Positions 25,256 to 35,156 of a stretch of DNA of 64,000 nucleotides are shown piece by piece; within the stretch, counting starts at the first letter, position 1; each line of letters starts with the position of its first letter. This stretch comes from Salinisphaera aquimarina (GTDB lineage: Bacteria > Pseudomonadota > Gammaproteobacteria > Nevskiales > Salinisphaeraceae), in contig NZ_JBHRSS010000003.1 of the NCBI RefSeq assembly GCF_042643355.1, positions 186,001 through 250,000 of the forward strand, in the 5' to 3' direction. Below the pieces are notes generated by a model, which made no database searches, was not told the DNA's origin, and saw only the letters and a program-made list of their open reading frames with translations. The translations under genes were made by a program, and so were the position numbers.

Positions 25256-27229
25256 CTATGGCGCCACGCCGTAGCGAATCATTCCGCGCAGGCGCGTTCG
25301 GTTATGACCGGCCAGGCCTCGATCGGCCGCGTCATGTTCGCCGACTGTCACCGCGAGCGTGTCCGAATCGCCACGCAGCCGCAGCTTGGTCAGATTGGCC
25401 ATGCCCCGGTCGAGCAGGTCACGGCGCTCATCCGATTCGGCGTTCCGGGGCGTGGCGGTGGCGTCGAGTGACGCCATCAGCGACGGCCCGACGAGTCGGG
25501 TCAGGGCGAAATACTCTGCGTCGCGAATACCGACACGGTCAAGAATAATGCCCGGCAACAGCCATGCGGACGTATCCTGGCGCCGCGGCTTTTTGACGCT
25601 GTGGGTGTCGACCATCAACCAGGGCACCTTCTGGGCCTGGTGATCGCGACCATTCACGAAGCCGGTCTGCCGATAGGCGTCGAGCAGTCCGGGCAGATGG
25701 TCGCCGTAGAACACCACGAGCGTCGGCCGGCTGCGCTTTTGCAGTGCTGCCACCAACCGGCCCAGCTCGGCGTCCGCGTGGCGCATGTGATAGATGAAGT
25801 TGCGCAGTTTCAGGCGCGCGGCCGGATCGGTCACGCTCGCTGGCACCGGAATGGCGTCGCGCACCTCCGGATCGGCGCCCGGGCTCACGTCATAGGAACC
25901 GTGGGCCTCGATGCTGATCGCAAACAGGAACTGGGGCGGCCCCTGGTCATCGAGCTGCTCGAGAATTTCGTCGGTCATGGCGCTGTCGGCCATGTAACGC
26001 CCATCGGTGGGCGCGTCGGCAGGGAAATCGGCAATCGACAGGAACCGCTCGAAGCCGATGCTGCGAAATGCACGGGCGCGGTCCCACACCGCCGGGTCGG
26101 CGCCGTGTACCGCGGTGGTCCGATAGCCGGCATCGCCCAGGGTGCGAACCAGACTCGGGATCACAGGCTGATTGATCTGCAGGTACGGGAACTGCACGCC
26201 GTCCAGATAACGCAGCGGCATGCCGGTGAGCACTTCGAATTCGGTACGAATGGTGCCGCCGCCAAATGTGGGTACCTGCATGTAACCCGAGGTGCCCTGC
26301 CGCGCCAGCCGGTGCAGATTGGGGTTGAAGCCGGCGTTTTCGTAGCCGTTCATGATGACCGGGTCGAAGAACGACTCGCTCTGTATCACCACGATATCCG
26401 GCCGCGTATCGGCGCCGCTCGACGCCTGCATGTACTGCGTTAGCGCCGGCTCTTCTTGTGCGACAAGGCGTCGCGCCACATCGGCATCCGGCTTCTGATT
26501 GTGCACACCGAAGTACAGATGAAACAGCACCAGCGTATTGACCAGCCCCATATCGCCGGCGGTGGACGCGGGCGCCCATGGCTGCATGCGCACACGCTGG
26601 AACTCATAGGCCTGCGGCCACGGCCATGTACCGACCAGCAGAGCGACCAACAACGCACTGCTCACACCCGCCACAAAAACACGACGCCCGCCGGTTCGGC
26701 GCCGCAGCAGCGGCGGTTCGTAACGGGCCAGACACCCGAGAAACACGAAGACGCCGGCAATCGACAGGTAAGGCCAGATGCTGCGTGGCAGGTAACCGCC
26801 GAGCAATTCTGCGATGCCGTGCGACAGTTGGCCGAGCATGTAGAAATCGGCCGGCAACAACGGCGTGCCCAGGTTCGCCACTTTCAGCGCGTTGATGCCG
26901 TACAGCAACGCCTCGACCAGCAGCACCAGCACGAAGGACAACAGCGCTCGTCGCGTCATCGCCAGCAGGAACAATACGCACAGCAGCCCGGGGACGGCAT
27001 TGAAGACCACGCGCCACGGGTGTTGCGTCCATCGCGCGAACGCCAGGACGCCCTCGCTGTCCATCAAGGCAGTGGCCGCCACGAAGGCAATGATCAGCGC
27101 GACCAGCACAACCGCCGATAGAAGCCGAGAAGACAAAGGCACGGGGCCAGGCTGCATTGCGCTCACGGCGCGTCTTTTTCGCGCGTCATAAAAATGCAAC
27201 ATTAGCATGTTAGTGAAGCGCAAAATCAC
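25256..27229 (-). CDS. LTA synthase-like / phosphoglycerol transferase family sulfatase-fold protein
   Basis: A membrane phosphotransferase of the alkaline phosphatase superfamily, up to 657 residues. About five membrane segments lie between residues 30 and 215, followed by an extracytoplasmic catalytic domain. Metal-site marks are VVIQSESFFDP, the catalytic GGGTIRTEFEVLTG threonine region (first Thr as nucleophile), and VVFYGDHLPGL. In Gram-negative bacteria such proteins transfer phosphoglycerol to periplasmic glucans (OpgB) or modify envelope polymers. The start is uncertain: the frame is open to 27229, with in-frame ATG at 27208, 27202 and 27157 and no clear ribosome site. Confidence 0.85.
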   Translation of the reverse strand: MILRFTNMLMLHFYDARKRRAVSAMQPGPVPLSSRLLSAVVLVALIIAFVAATALMDSEGVLAFARWTQHPWRVVFNAVPGLLCVLFLLAMTRRALLSFVLVLLVEALLYGINALKVANLGTPLLPADFYMLGQLSHGIAELLGGYLPRSIWPYLSIAGVFVFLGCLARYEPPLLRRRTGGRRVFVAGVSSALLVALLVGTWPWPQAYEFQRVRMQPWAPASTAGDMGLVNTLVLFHLYFGVHNQKPDADVARRLVAQEEPALTQYMQASSGADTRPDIVVIQSESFFDPVIMNGYENAGFNPNLHRLARQGTSGYMQVPTFGGGTIRTEFEVLTGMPLRYLDGVQFPYLQINQPVIPSLVRTLGDAGYRTTAVHGADPAVWDRARAFRSIGFERFLSIADFPADAPTDGRYMADSAMTDEILEQLDDQGPPQFLFAISIEAHGSYDVSPGADPEVRDAIPVPASVTDPAARLKLRNFIYHMRHADAELGRLVAALQKRSRPTLVVFYGDHLPGLLDAYRQTGFVNGRDHQAQKVPWLMVDTHSVKKPRRQDTSAWLLPGIILDRVGIRDAEYFALTRLVGPSLMASLDATATPRNAESDERRDLLDRGMANLTKLRLRGDSDTLAVTVGEHDAADRGLAGHNRTRLRGMIRYGVAP

Positions 27230-27262
27230 GCCGGATGACGCGAATTTCGGCGGTGCCAGGGA

Positions 27263-27892
27263 ATGGCAAAGGCGAGCTTGCCAGCTCAGGCCAAATCCGC
27301 CGCTAGCGCGGTTTTGCCATTGTCGAAATCCGCTCCCTGCACCGCGATCCGATCGCCAGGGTTTTCTTTTTGCGCTGCGATGCGTTTTTTTCCTTGTCTG
27401 CCCCGCTCAAGCCAAGATTGCGACCGGCGCAATCTACGACAGAGCCGCTCACGGCGTGCTGTCCGGGCCGCGCCCGCTTTCCATATAAGCCCCGTGGCGT
27501 TACGCCGCATCCGGATCGATCCCACCGGTTCCGAAGTGCCGGCCACGTTAGCCCAATCCGGCGGCCGCCTTAACGTCAGTGCCAACGTGTATCGCTACGG
27601 CTCCGAAGGCTGTGCTGGCGCCGGCGGGCCCAAGGCCGCCTCCACGTTCGTGGTCACCGTCGACACGAATACCGAAGGCGGTCTGCTCGACCACCTTGAG
27701 GATGTCTGGAAGGTCTTCCGGGACAGTCTGCTGATAATTATCGGCGGCGTGTTCGCCCTCATCTTCGGCTGGCTGATCGCCCGGATAAAACGTGGCACGA
27801 AGTCATGGACGGTCAGCCGTCGATGCCGGGCCCGCCGGCGGCTTCAATTCACGTTCAGCCGGTATAGGCCGCCGCCGAAGTCGGCGATGTAG
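27263..27892 (+). CDS. Hypothetical exported protein with C-terminal membrane anchor, possibly frameshifted
   Basis: The convincing part is codons from about 27490 to 27805: a beta-rich segment (RIRIDPTGSEVPATLAQSG, then LNVSANVYRYGS and STFVVTVDT) followed by one membrane helix (SLLIIIGGVFALIFGWLIA) and a basic tail. In another frame just upstream (about 27360-27485) there is a signal-peptide-like stretch ending in CPAQA. The two would join into an exported, C-terminally anchored protein through a single frameshift near 27485. Whether this is a real frameshift, a sequence error or a gene starting near 27490 cannot be decided. No family recognised. Confidence 0.4.
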   Translation: MAKASLPAQAKSAASAVLPLSKSAPCTAIRSPGFSFCAAMRFFPCLPRSSQDCDRRNLRQSRSRRAVRAAPAFHISPVALRRIRIDPTGSEVPATLAQSGGRLNVSANVYRYGSEGCAGAGGPKAASTFVVTVDTNTEGGLLDHLEDVWKVFRDSLLIIIGGVFALIFGWLIARIKRGTKSWTVSRRCRARRRLQFTFSRYRPPPKSAM

Positions 27893-29055
27893 AGCGCGCC
27901 CGTGGTGTCGCGCCCGAACGTCGAGATCTGCAGATCGGTGCTGGCCAGGCGCTCGGCCGTATCGCTCCGGGGATCGTAAGCGAATACACGACCGCTGACG
28001 AAATCACCGTGGATATAGCGCCCGACCAGGCCAGGCAGCCGGCTGCCCCGGTAGACATAGCCGCCGGTGATCGAGCGGCCCACCGAACGACCATACTCGG
28101 TCACCGGCGCGATGAATGCGGCATCACTCGACCCGGCACATGCCGAACTCGCGCCCTCGTTCGAACTCACCACGCGGGTGCCTTCCCAGCAATCCCAGCC
28201 GTAGTTGCCGCCGCGTTCCACGATATCCACTTCCTCGCGCGCGTTCTGGCCCACATCGGCCACCCACACGGTCTGTGTGTTGAGGTCCGGCTGGTCCATG
28301 CTCAGACGGAACGGATTGCGAAAACCGTAGGCGAATATTTCTTCGGCAAACCCGTTGCTGTTCGCGGCGAACGGATTATCCGACGGAATACTGTAATTGG
28401 GCGTGTTACCCAGCCCGGTCGTGGAGACGTCGATCCGCAGGATCTTGCCCAGCCGCTGGGTCCTATCCTGGGCGTTGTTGTCGGGGTCGAACGCACCGCC
28501 ACCGTCGCCCATGGTCAGGTAAAGCAGCCCATCCGCCGGGCCGAACGCCAACGCACCCCCGTAATGATTGTCGCGCGCCGGGTGGTCGACACTCAGCACC
28601 ACCTGCTCGGTGGCCGGATCGACCGGCAGCGCACCGGTGAACGTGAAGCGCGAGATGGTCACGCGCCGCGGGTTGGCGCGTGTGTAGTGCACATAAAATT
28701 GGCCGTTGGTCGCGAACCCCGGGTCGAACGCCAGCCCCAGCAAGCCGCCCTCGCCGCCGGTATTGAAATCGGCTGTATTGGAGATATCCAGAAAAACCGC
28801 ACTGCCATCAGTCGGGTCGCCGGGATCGAAACGGCGGATGACGCCGTTCTTCTGCACCACGTAAAGACGTTCCGCGACGGCCGCATCGCTCTGTAAATCG
28901 GTGATCTGGCTGAATGCCAGATTGGCGAACACCCGCTCGACCGAATAGGCCGACGGGCCGTCGTCAGCGGCCGAACCACCGTCGCTACCGCCACCACCGC
29001 AGGCGCTTATCGAGACGAGGAGCGCCAACACACAAAAACAGCGTGAAACAGTCAT
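27844..29055 (-). CDS. PQQ-type soluble sugar dehydrogenase, lipoprotein
   Basis: A 403-residue beta-propeller enzyme of the soluble aldose sugar dehydrogenase (YliI/GDH-B) family. ATG 29055 starts a lipoprotein signal with lipobox SISAC and a glycine-rich linker. Family blocks are GGLLGLAFDPGF, DNHYGGALAFGPDGLLY-like text, GDGGGAFDP, and GFRNPFRLSMD, the last two from the Ca/PQQ site region, ending with ADFGGGLYRL. It would oxidise aldoses at the periplasmic face of a membrane, passing electrons to quinone or cytochrome. The frame extends to 29202 without a better start. No pqq synthesis genes are in the window. Confidence 0.9.
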   Translation of the reverse strand: MTVSRCFCVLALLVSISACGGGGSDGGSAADDGPSAYSVERVFANLAFSQITDLQSDAAVAERLYVVQKNGVIRRFDPGDPTDGSAVFLDISNTADFNTGGEGGLLGLAFDPGFATNGQFYVHYTRANPRRVTISRFTFTGALPVDPATEQVVLSVDHPARDNHYGGALAFGPADGLLYLTMGDGGGAFDPDNNAQDRTQRLGKILRIDVSTTGLGNTPNYSIPSDNPFAANSNGFAEEIFAYGFRNPFRLSMDQPDLNTQTVWVADVGQNAREEVDIVERGGNYGWDCWEGTRVVSSNEGASSACAGSSDAAFIAPVTEYGRSVGRSITGGYVYRGSRLPGLVGRYIHGDFVSGRVFAYDPRSDTAERLASTDLQISTFGRDTTGALYIADFGGGLYRLNVN

Positions 29056-29617
29056 GATCGGTGCCCCCCGGTTGCGCCCTTCACGGGCGCTATCGTGCCA
29101 AGCGACTCTTGAATTATTCGGCCCCACGGTCAGCGCGTAGCGCCATCCGCCGGCTACGTCCTGTCCTGCCATAGCACTATGTCCGAAGGCTGGCGAAGAC
29201 ACCAGATATGGCGCGCGGTGCGATTGCAGAACGGCGTAGACGCAACGCCAGGCACTTATTTCCAGTTCGTTCGAGGTGACCTGATGCCACCATCTGCCGG
29301 CCAGTCAAACCGCTGAATTAGATACTATTTCCTCCTGCCACGACCGGCCCGTCCGGGTTGCAGCATTTGACCCGGAGCCTCATGCCAATGAACCTGCGGC
29401 TCGACGGCACCGCGCCCACACGCCCGGTGGCCCAAAGGTGAAAGGTTGTTGAGAACAACGAACATTACGTCGATCGCGATCCGTCGCTCATGATCGGCGA
29501 ATGTAGAAAACTCAACTTTTCTCCTCGGGGCGCCGATAGCAACCATACAACAGAAGAAGAATCCGACCGCGAGCGCTGCAGGACATCGCAGCACGGCGGT
29601 GTAACGGGCCTGACATC
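29056..29617. other. 560-bp intergenic gap
   Basis: No gene recognised on either strand. A short perfect palindrome GTTGTT-GAG-AACAAC at 29445-29459 is the only symmetric element seen, about 160 bases before the GGDEF gene at 29618, and could be an operator; this is a weak suggestion. Confidence 0.4.
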
Positions 29618-30736
29618 ATGGCGTCGAATCCGAAGAACGCACGCGTCCAGCAACATCAAAAGGTCCGCCTGCAGCGGTGGGGCATGGCAACGGCATCGTT
29701 TGCGTTGCAGGCGACGGTCGCAGCGGTTGCCGCCGCTCTGAACGGGGTCGCCTGGTCGGCAGCGATCACATACATCGTCGGACTGTCCGCGCTCGTGGTC
29801 ATCTTCTTCTGTGTCTTTCGCAGCGGCCTGAATTTGCGCGCCAAGGAACCCAACCTGACTTTCGTGCAGGTGCTCAGCCCGCTGTTGCCGGCGCTCTACC
29901 TGCTCTGCCATATCGATTCGTTGCCGGTTCGCGCCGGCGTGCTGCTGACCGTGATCGTGCCGCTGCTCTACGGCATTCTGGATCTGTCGATACGACGCTT
30001 TCTGGCGGCCGCGCTGGCCTACTTCGTCACCTACTTCGCCGTGTTCCTGCTCGTGGGTGCACGCAATCTCGACCACTACGCAAACCCGGACGAGTGGATC
30101 GTTCTGATCACCTTGGCACTGTTGCTGGTCCAGATCGGTTTTATCGGCGGCTTCATCAGCGGCTTGCGTGGTTCCCTGCGCCGCAAGAATCAGCAACTCA
30201 ATGCGGCGATGGAGAAGATCTCCGATATGGCGGTACGCGACGAGCTGACCGGCATATACAACCGACGCCGCCTGATGGAAGTCCTGCAGAGCGAGGTCGC
30301 CCGCTCCGCAAGGGGCGATGCCCAGTTCAGCGTGTGCCTGTTCGACCTCGACGATTTCAAGCAGATCAACGATAGCCACGGCCACCCGATGGGCGATCAG
30401 GTGCTCACCGCCTGTGCCCAGGCCGTCGCGGGCATGATCCGAAGTGTGGACACCTTCGGCCGCTTCGGCGGTGAGGAATTCCTGCTGATCATGCCGATGA
30501 CCCATGCCGATGCCGCCTCGATCGCAGGCAACCGACTGCGTGCCCGGATCGCCGGGCTGCAGTTTCTGGACGACGAGGGGCGTGCATTCAATATAACCGC
30601 GTCCATCGGCATTGCCACCAGCTCACGGGACGCGTCGCGCGAGACCGGCGCCATACTGCAACGCGTCGACGAGGCGCTTTATGCCGCCAAGGCGGCCGGC
30701 CGCAACTGTGTGAAGCTCGCGAACAACCACGACTGA
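29618..30736 (+). CDS. Membrane-bound diguanylate cyclase (GGDEF protein)
   Basis: Third GGDEF protein, 372 residues. About six hydrophobic segments between 20 and 185 form the membrane part, followed by a short coiled linker (RRKNQQLNAAMEKISDMAVRD in part) and a GGDEF domain with FGRFGGEEF and the I-site RSVD four residues before it, plus DLDDFKQINDSHGHPMGD. All catalytic residues expected are present, so c-di-GMP synthesis is likely. ATG 29618 has no strong ribosome site. Its membrane domain differs from those of the other two cyclases here, suggesting different inputs. Confidence 0.9.
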   Translation: MASNPKNARVQQHQKVRLQRWGMATASFALQATVAAVAAALNGVAWSAAITYIVGLSALVVIFFCVFRSGLNLRAKEPNLTFVQVLSPLLPALYLLCHIDSLPVRAGVLLTVIVPLLYGILDLSIRRFLAAALAYFVTYFAVFLLVGARNLDHYANPDEWIVLITLALLLVQIGFIGGFISGLRGSLRRKNQQLNAAMEKISDMAVRDELTGIYNRRRLMEVLQSEVARSARGDAQFSVCLFDLDDFKQINDSHGHPMGDQVLTACAQAVAGMIRSVDTFGRFGGEEFLLIMPMTHADAASIAGNRLRARIAGLQFLDDEGRAFNITASIGIATSSRDASRETGAILQRVDEALYAAKAAGRNCVKLANNHD

Positions 30737-31054
30737 TCACGCACGGTCGCCTCGCCGCTCGCGACAACCCCGACCGACCGGATACTCGGCACAAGCAGAC
30801 TGCCGCGCAGGGTCACATCCAGAATACGCCGGCAAATTCACGGCACCGGGACCTGGCCACCGACCCTAACCCTTGCGGCTCCAGTCAAAACAGACATCTG
30901 CACGCCGCGATTAGACAGGCGGCGACATATCGTTGCAAACGCCATTGGCAATGCGGTGACGGCTGCTTTATACCTATGAAACGGTCGTCGGCTACAGCCT
31001 GTTTGTTCGTCGATAACGCGGCTCCGCTGTCGGATCGCTTTCGCTGGTGTCCCA
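30737..31054. other. 318-bp intergenic gap
   Basis: No gene, repeat or clear terminator seen between the GGDEF gene and the DUF2914 gene. Presumably contains the promoter of the latter. Confidence 0.4.
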
Positions 31055-31948
31055 ATGCGCAGACGCACACTGCCCAAAAGCCGTTTCGAGTTCCTTCGGG
31101 TCTACTCCGGGCCGGCGCTCGGCCTGCTCTTCTGGGTGGGCATCTGTGTCGTCGCCTGGTTCACCCTCGGCCAGTCGATCCCCGAGCGGTTTCTCAAGCA
31201 TCGATCGCAGGCCCCCGCCCCCAAGACCATCGCGCCGGACCGCGAAGACGTCATGCCGACCTTGCCGGCAAACGCGATGAGCCGTGATGACGAGCCGCAG
31301 GCACGGCCGTCGACAGCCCGCACACTGCCCGAGCCCCCTCCGCCCGATCCGAATACATCGCCACAGGCCAGTGTCCCGCCTCCGACCCCGCGGCCACAGC
31401 AAACGATCGCCGAACCCGCCACCCGGGCGAGCGCCGCGCCCTCGCGCCGCGTCGAAGACCCTTCAAAGACGGCGACGTCGCCGGTCGAATCGACGCAGCC
31501 GGAACCGCGCGCATCCGAGACATCCGAGACATCCGAGACATCCGAGACATCCGAGACAGCCGAAACGCCTGAAACTCCTGGAACGCCCGAGGCACCGTCA
31601 ACCCCGGCCGTTTCAGCTCACGTAGTCCGAGCGCAACTCGCCAGCGGCGTCCGGAACAAGGAGCCGGTCGATCAGATCGAGGGAATCTTCCATAGCCGGG
31701 GCGAACGGCTGCGGCGTCTCTACTATTTCACCGAACTCCAGGGTCTGGCCGGCGAAACCCTGACCCACAGCTGGTGGCACGAAGGTCGCCTTGTTGCCAA
31801 AGTCGTGTTCCGCGTCAGAAGCAATTCGTGGCGCGCCTACTCCAGCAAACGACTCATTCCCAGCATGAGCGGACCCTGGAAAGTGATCATGACCGACAGC
31901 GAAGGCAAGACGCTCAGCGCAGCGCAGTTCACTTATCAAACGCCCTGA
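31055..31948 (+). CDS. DUF2914 domain membrane protein with repeat-rich linker
   Basis: A 297-residue protein: a short basic N-terminus, one membrane helix (about 22-41, ALGLLFWVGICVVAWF), a long Pro/Ala/Ser/Thr/Glu-rich linker (about 60-190) and a C-terminal DUF2914 domain (about 195-297) with its typical start AQLASGVRNKEPVD, the YYFTEL segment, THSWWHEG and SGPWKVIMTD. DUF2914 domains are periplasmic, with unknown function. The linker holds a Ser-Glu-Thr repeat from five 9-bp tandem copies. The ATG at 31055 reads MRRRTLPKSRFEF; no strong ribosome site. Confidence 0.82.
   Translation: MRRRTLPKSRFEFLRVYSGPALGLLFWVGICVVAWFTLGQSIPERFLKHRSQAPAPKTIAPDREDVMPTLPANAMSRDDEPQARPSTARTLPEPPPPDPNTSPQASVPPPTPRPQQTIAEPATRASAAPSRRVEDPSKTATSPVESTQPEPRASETSETSETSETSETAETPETPGTPEAPSTPAVSAHVVRAQLASGVRNKEPVDQIEGIFHSRGERLRRLYYFTELQGLAGETLTHSWWHEGRLVAKVVFRVRSNSWRAYSSKRLIPSMSGPWKVIMTDSEGKTLSAAQFTYQTP
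31514..31558 (+). repeat. Five tandem 9-bp repeats in the DUF2914 linker
   Basis: Five exact copies of TCCGAGACA encode a (Ser-Glu-Thr)n stretch. Because the unit is a multiple of three, copy-number change would lengthen or shorten the linker without breaking the frame. Confidence 0.85.
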
Positions 31949-32787
31949 TCCGATGTGCGGTCACAGGCTGCGCGCACCACTCGGCCCGCTACCGTAGTGC
32001 AGGTCAGTCGCAGATGCCGCCGAAAACGCCAATACGACTGCGCAGCCCTGATCGGAGCTGCGGCCACCTTCGGCAGCGGCACAGAACCCGATTCATATCG
32101 TGGTCTTCACTCGAACGGATTCGAGCGAATACGCCCATCGAGAGCCGGGTCGGCCATCACCCCAGCGAATACCGCAGCCGCACGTCATGTCGAGACGGCA
32201 AACGCATCGTCGACAGAGCGGTCACGTCTGAAATAGGCCGACGAGTTCACACCGACCGTCGCGATTTCCCCTTTGCGGTAATGAGCCACCGCTATTACCC
32301 TTGTTAAATCACGCAGCTGTTGCCGAAATGCCCGGCCTCGCCCACCGATGTAACCTCGCAGCCATAGTCGATCTGAAGAAAATATCCGTCCTTTAGATCG
32401 CCCGAATAGCCCATCGCCAGCAGTCGTTCTCCACGCTCCAGCGGACGGGCCGAGACCGGCAAATAGCTTCGACCCGGCTGCCCTGTCACCAGGGAGGCGA
32501 CCTCGTGGGGATCCGTGCCCCGGTCGTCGGGATCGTACAGAGTAGCGCGCCACCTTCAGGAGATACGATTCTTCCGGGACCGAAATCGCCTTGAAGCGCC
32601 TCTGAAAAAAGACACCCGGCCGGCCCTTGGCGGAGGCTGCAGAACGGGATATGCACCCGGCCCATACCCTTAGCAAGATTCCCATCCGGCGTTTCGATCG
32701 AGAGGTGATAGTGGTTGTCCAGCCGAGTCGCTGCTGCGCCTGAGCCAACACCCGCAGGAGCACAGGCTTTGCCCTCCGCATACCGGT
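31949..32787. other. Region of decayed coding DNA containing a RAYT remnant
   Basis: Bases 31949-32300 hold nothing recognisable. A minus-strand ORF at 32304-32489 (ending GEAGHFGNSCVI) is protein-like but unassigned and probably a fragment. The RAYT remnant at 32520-32740 is listed separately. Confidence 0.45.
32520..32740 (-). pseudogene. Remnant of a REP-associated (Y1/IS200-like) transposase
   Basis: The minus strand encodes, across two frames, pieces matching the intact transposase at 47589-48437: NHYHLSIETPDGNLAKGM (the HUH motif region) and then, after a frameshift, FKAISVPEESYLLKVARY, which aligns with the catalytic Tyr segment. N- and C-terminal parts are missing, so it is inactive. 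Confidence 0.75.
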
Positions 32788-33384
32788 TTATCCGCCCGCC
32801 TGCCAAACAGCGATGGCTTTGACTGGATGAATGAGCTGGATGATGTTCAACATCAGATTGTCCCGAATCACGATCGCGAGCACGCACTCGGAACCAAGGA
32901 ACAAAAGCACCGATCCATAGGCCGGTACCTTACGTGCCCAGACAAACCCCACCGCCATCGCGAGCGTGTCGCCAATTGAATTGACCACGCTGTCGCCAAA
33001 ATAGCCGGCCGCCAACGCGGTCTGTCGATAGCGATCCATGATGAAAGGCGTGTTCTCGATCATCTCCCAGTTCGCCTCGAGACCGAGCGCCGTCAGCAAA
33101 ACAACGGTAAACGGCGCGCCCGGGGCCACCAGCCAGATCAGCAGATAGAACAACAGCCCATGCGCGACATGCGTGACGCTGTACCAGTCCGTGAGGTGTT
33201 GAGAGGTCTGCGGACCAGACGCCGAGCCATGCCAGAGATCAATGTGGCCGCATTCACATATGAGCGGATGCCCCATGGCCATGAGCGTGAGTGCTTGGAT
33301 GAACAGAATCGCGGCCGCAACAAGTACGAAAGTCTGCGGGGACAACGGGCGCCAATCGCGAGCATTCAGGCGCAGAAAATTCAC
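32788..33384 (-). CDS. DUF2585 family membrane protein
   Basis: A 198-residue integral membrane protein of the DUF2585 (UPF0314) family. The hallmark CECGHIDLWHGSASGPQTSQH stretch in the first loop (cysteine- and histidine-rich; residues about 44-64) and the later LGLEANWEMIENTPFIMDRYR and GDSVVNSIGDTLAM blocks identify it. About five helices are visible. The function is unknown in the family; the conserved His/Glu/Asp pattern within the membrane suggests an enzyme. It is monocistronic here, ending next to the RAYT remnant. Confidence 0.85.
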   Translation of the reverse strand: MNFLRLNARDWRPLSPQTFVLVAAAILFIQALTLMAMGHPLICECGHIDLWHGSASGPQTSQHLTDWYSVTHVAHGLLFYLLIWLVAPGAPFTVVLLTALGLEANWEMIENTPFIMDRYRQTALAAGYFGDSVVNSIGDTLAMAVGFVWARKVPAYGSVLLFLGSECVLAIVIRDNLMLNIIQLIHPVKAIAVWQAGG

Positions 33385-33602
33385 GAGTCAACCGGCACCA
33401 GGCGGTGTATCGACAAAAGACGCATCGGGTATGGGCCTGGGCCTGGCAAGTGGCAGCAAAAATTCAGCATAGCCGAATCATGAACGCACAACGCAATACC
33501 ACCGCCGCTTGATCCCATCACTGCGGAGGCACGCACGACCCCGACGCACACAGGCGCCGGGGCCACAGTGCCTCGCGACGAGGCCGCGACTCCAGGCAAG
33601 CC

Positions 33603-35156
33603 CTAGTAGATACCGCGTGTTTCCGGCGTCTCCAGGGTGCCGGCGTCCACGATCAGGTTGATCGTTGCCAGCTCGTCACCGGAGATCGAGTCCATACCGT
33701 CCACGGCCGCGATGAAACGAGCACGCTCGCCGTCACTCACCAGATCCTTGGTGTAATCAGCCAGCTTGGCTTCGTAGTCCGGGCGCTGCCAAGGCGTGTC
33801 GCCGCCGGGGTGTGCATTGGCGCGGGTCTTCTCGTCCGCCACTTCGCTGCCATCCGCCAGGGTCACGATCATGCGGCCGCCGTAGGCCTGCACGTTCGGG
33901 TCCTGGTCGTGGTAGAGGTCTTCCCAGCGCTGATCGAACTGCGTTTCGATACGCGCCATCATGGCGCGCAGCTCGTCCTTCTCGGCCGGGGTCATCTGGT
34001 AGGCGCGATCCTTGTGGAACTCGCCGGTCTGGATGCAGCGGGCGATGGCGAACATGATGCTGTGGTCCAGCGTGCCGCGTGGCGAATCCGGATCGATCTT
34101 CTGCGGGTCCTGCGCGTCGGTGCCAATCACGTGATGGGTGTGATGGCTGGTTTCCAGCACGATCTTTTCGATCTGGTCCAGGTCGACCCCATCGCCTTTC
34201 TTCGGCAGCTGCTCACGCAGCTGCAGCGCCAGATCGATGATCGCCTGGCCCTGATATTCGAAGGCATGCTGCTTCGGATAGGTCTTCATGATGTTGCGCA
34301 GGCCGTCGACGCCCGGCTCCGCCAGTTCGACCTTGTAGACCGCGTTTTCATCGTCGCGGCCGTTGAGGAAGCGACGGATGATGCTGTCCACGCCTTCGTA
34401 CACCGGGTTCGGCCCCTTGAGTCCGTGCATGGCGTGATGCACGGCCTTGATGGAGATCTCGGCCGAGAAGCCGGGCACGAATTCCTTCTGCGCACCGATA
34501 TCACCCTTGCGCGACTGGCGAGAGGAAATCGCGTTGTGCACGGCGAAGTTGATCGCGTGGTAGGTCTGCTCGGTGGTCAGCCCCAGCATGGACGAGATGC
34601 CCGCCGCCGTGCCCGCGGCGATATGGGTCATGTGGTCGACTTTGTGCTTGTGCAGGCAAATGCCGGTGCCGTCGCCCGTGCCCACGAGCGCGACGTGCAC
34701 CTCGTAGGCGACGACAATACCGCGCAGGATATCGGCACCGGACACGCCCAGATGCTGGCCGACTGCAATGATCGGCGAGATGTTGTCGTCCGGGTGCGAA
34801 TATTCCGCCGCCAGATAGCAGTCGTCGTTGTCCAGAAACCGTACGCCCACCGCGTTGGCGAACGCGGCCGGCACGGGCGCAAATTTATCCTTGAGCCCCC
34901 AGATGGTCGCCTTGCCCGTGCCCTTGGAGCCTACTGCGTCAGCGCGCGCCACCTTCACCGCCGACTCGTTCGCGGCACCCAGCGCAATCGCGGCGTTGTC
35001 GATGATTCGATTCTTGGCCATCGCCACGGCCTCGGCGTCTTGCGGGGCGTCTTTCGCGCGGGTAGCCAGTTCAGCCAGCTTCCATGCCAACTGCTGATCA
35101 CGGGCAAGGTCGCCACTGGTTTTTTCGACCTGAACGGTGTGGATCGTAGCGGTCAT
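33603..35156 (-). CDS. prpD: MmgE/PrpD family dehydratase (2-methylcitrate dehydratase-like)
   Basis: A 517-residue member of the MmgE/PrpD fold. Recognised by AVGVRFLDNDDCYLAAEYSHPDDN split over two conserved blocks (active-site Asp/His region), GDGTGICLHKHKVDHMTHIAAG, and the late RGTLDHSIMFAIARC. The founding enzyme dehydrates 2-methylcitrate in propionate oxidation, but no prpB, prpC, acnD or prpR is adjacent, so the substrate may differ, and the symbol is tentative. ATG 35156 has GAAGGA upstream; codons to 35165 are discounted. Preceded by a long gap with a RAYT fragment. Confidence 0.82.
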   Translation of the reverse strand: MTATIHTVQVEKTSGDLARDQQLAWKLAELATRAKDAPQDAEAVAMAKNRIIDNAAIALGAANESAVKVARADAVGSKGTGKATIWGLKDKFAPVPAAFANAVGVRFLDNDDCYLAAEYSHPDDNISPIIAVGQHLGVSGADILRGIVVAYEVHVALVGTGDGTGICLHKHKVDHMTHIAAGTAAGISSMLGLTTEQTYHAINFAVHNAISSRQSRKGDIGAQKEFVPGFSAEISIKAVHHAMHGLKGPNPVYEGVDSIIRRFLNGRDDENAVYKVELAEPGVDGLRNIMKTYPKQHAFEYQGQAIIDLALQLREQLPKKGDGVDLDQIEKIVLETSHHTHHVIGTDAQDPQKIDPDSPRGTLDHSIMFAIARCIQTGEFHKDRAYQMTPAEKDELRAMMARIETQFDQRWEDLYHDQDPNVQAYGGRMIVTLADGSEVADEKTRANAHPGGDTPWQRPDYEAKLADYTKDLVSDGERARFIAAVDGMDSISGDELATINLIVDAGTLETPETRGIY

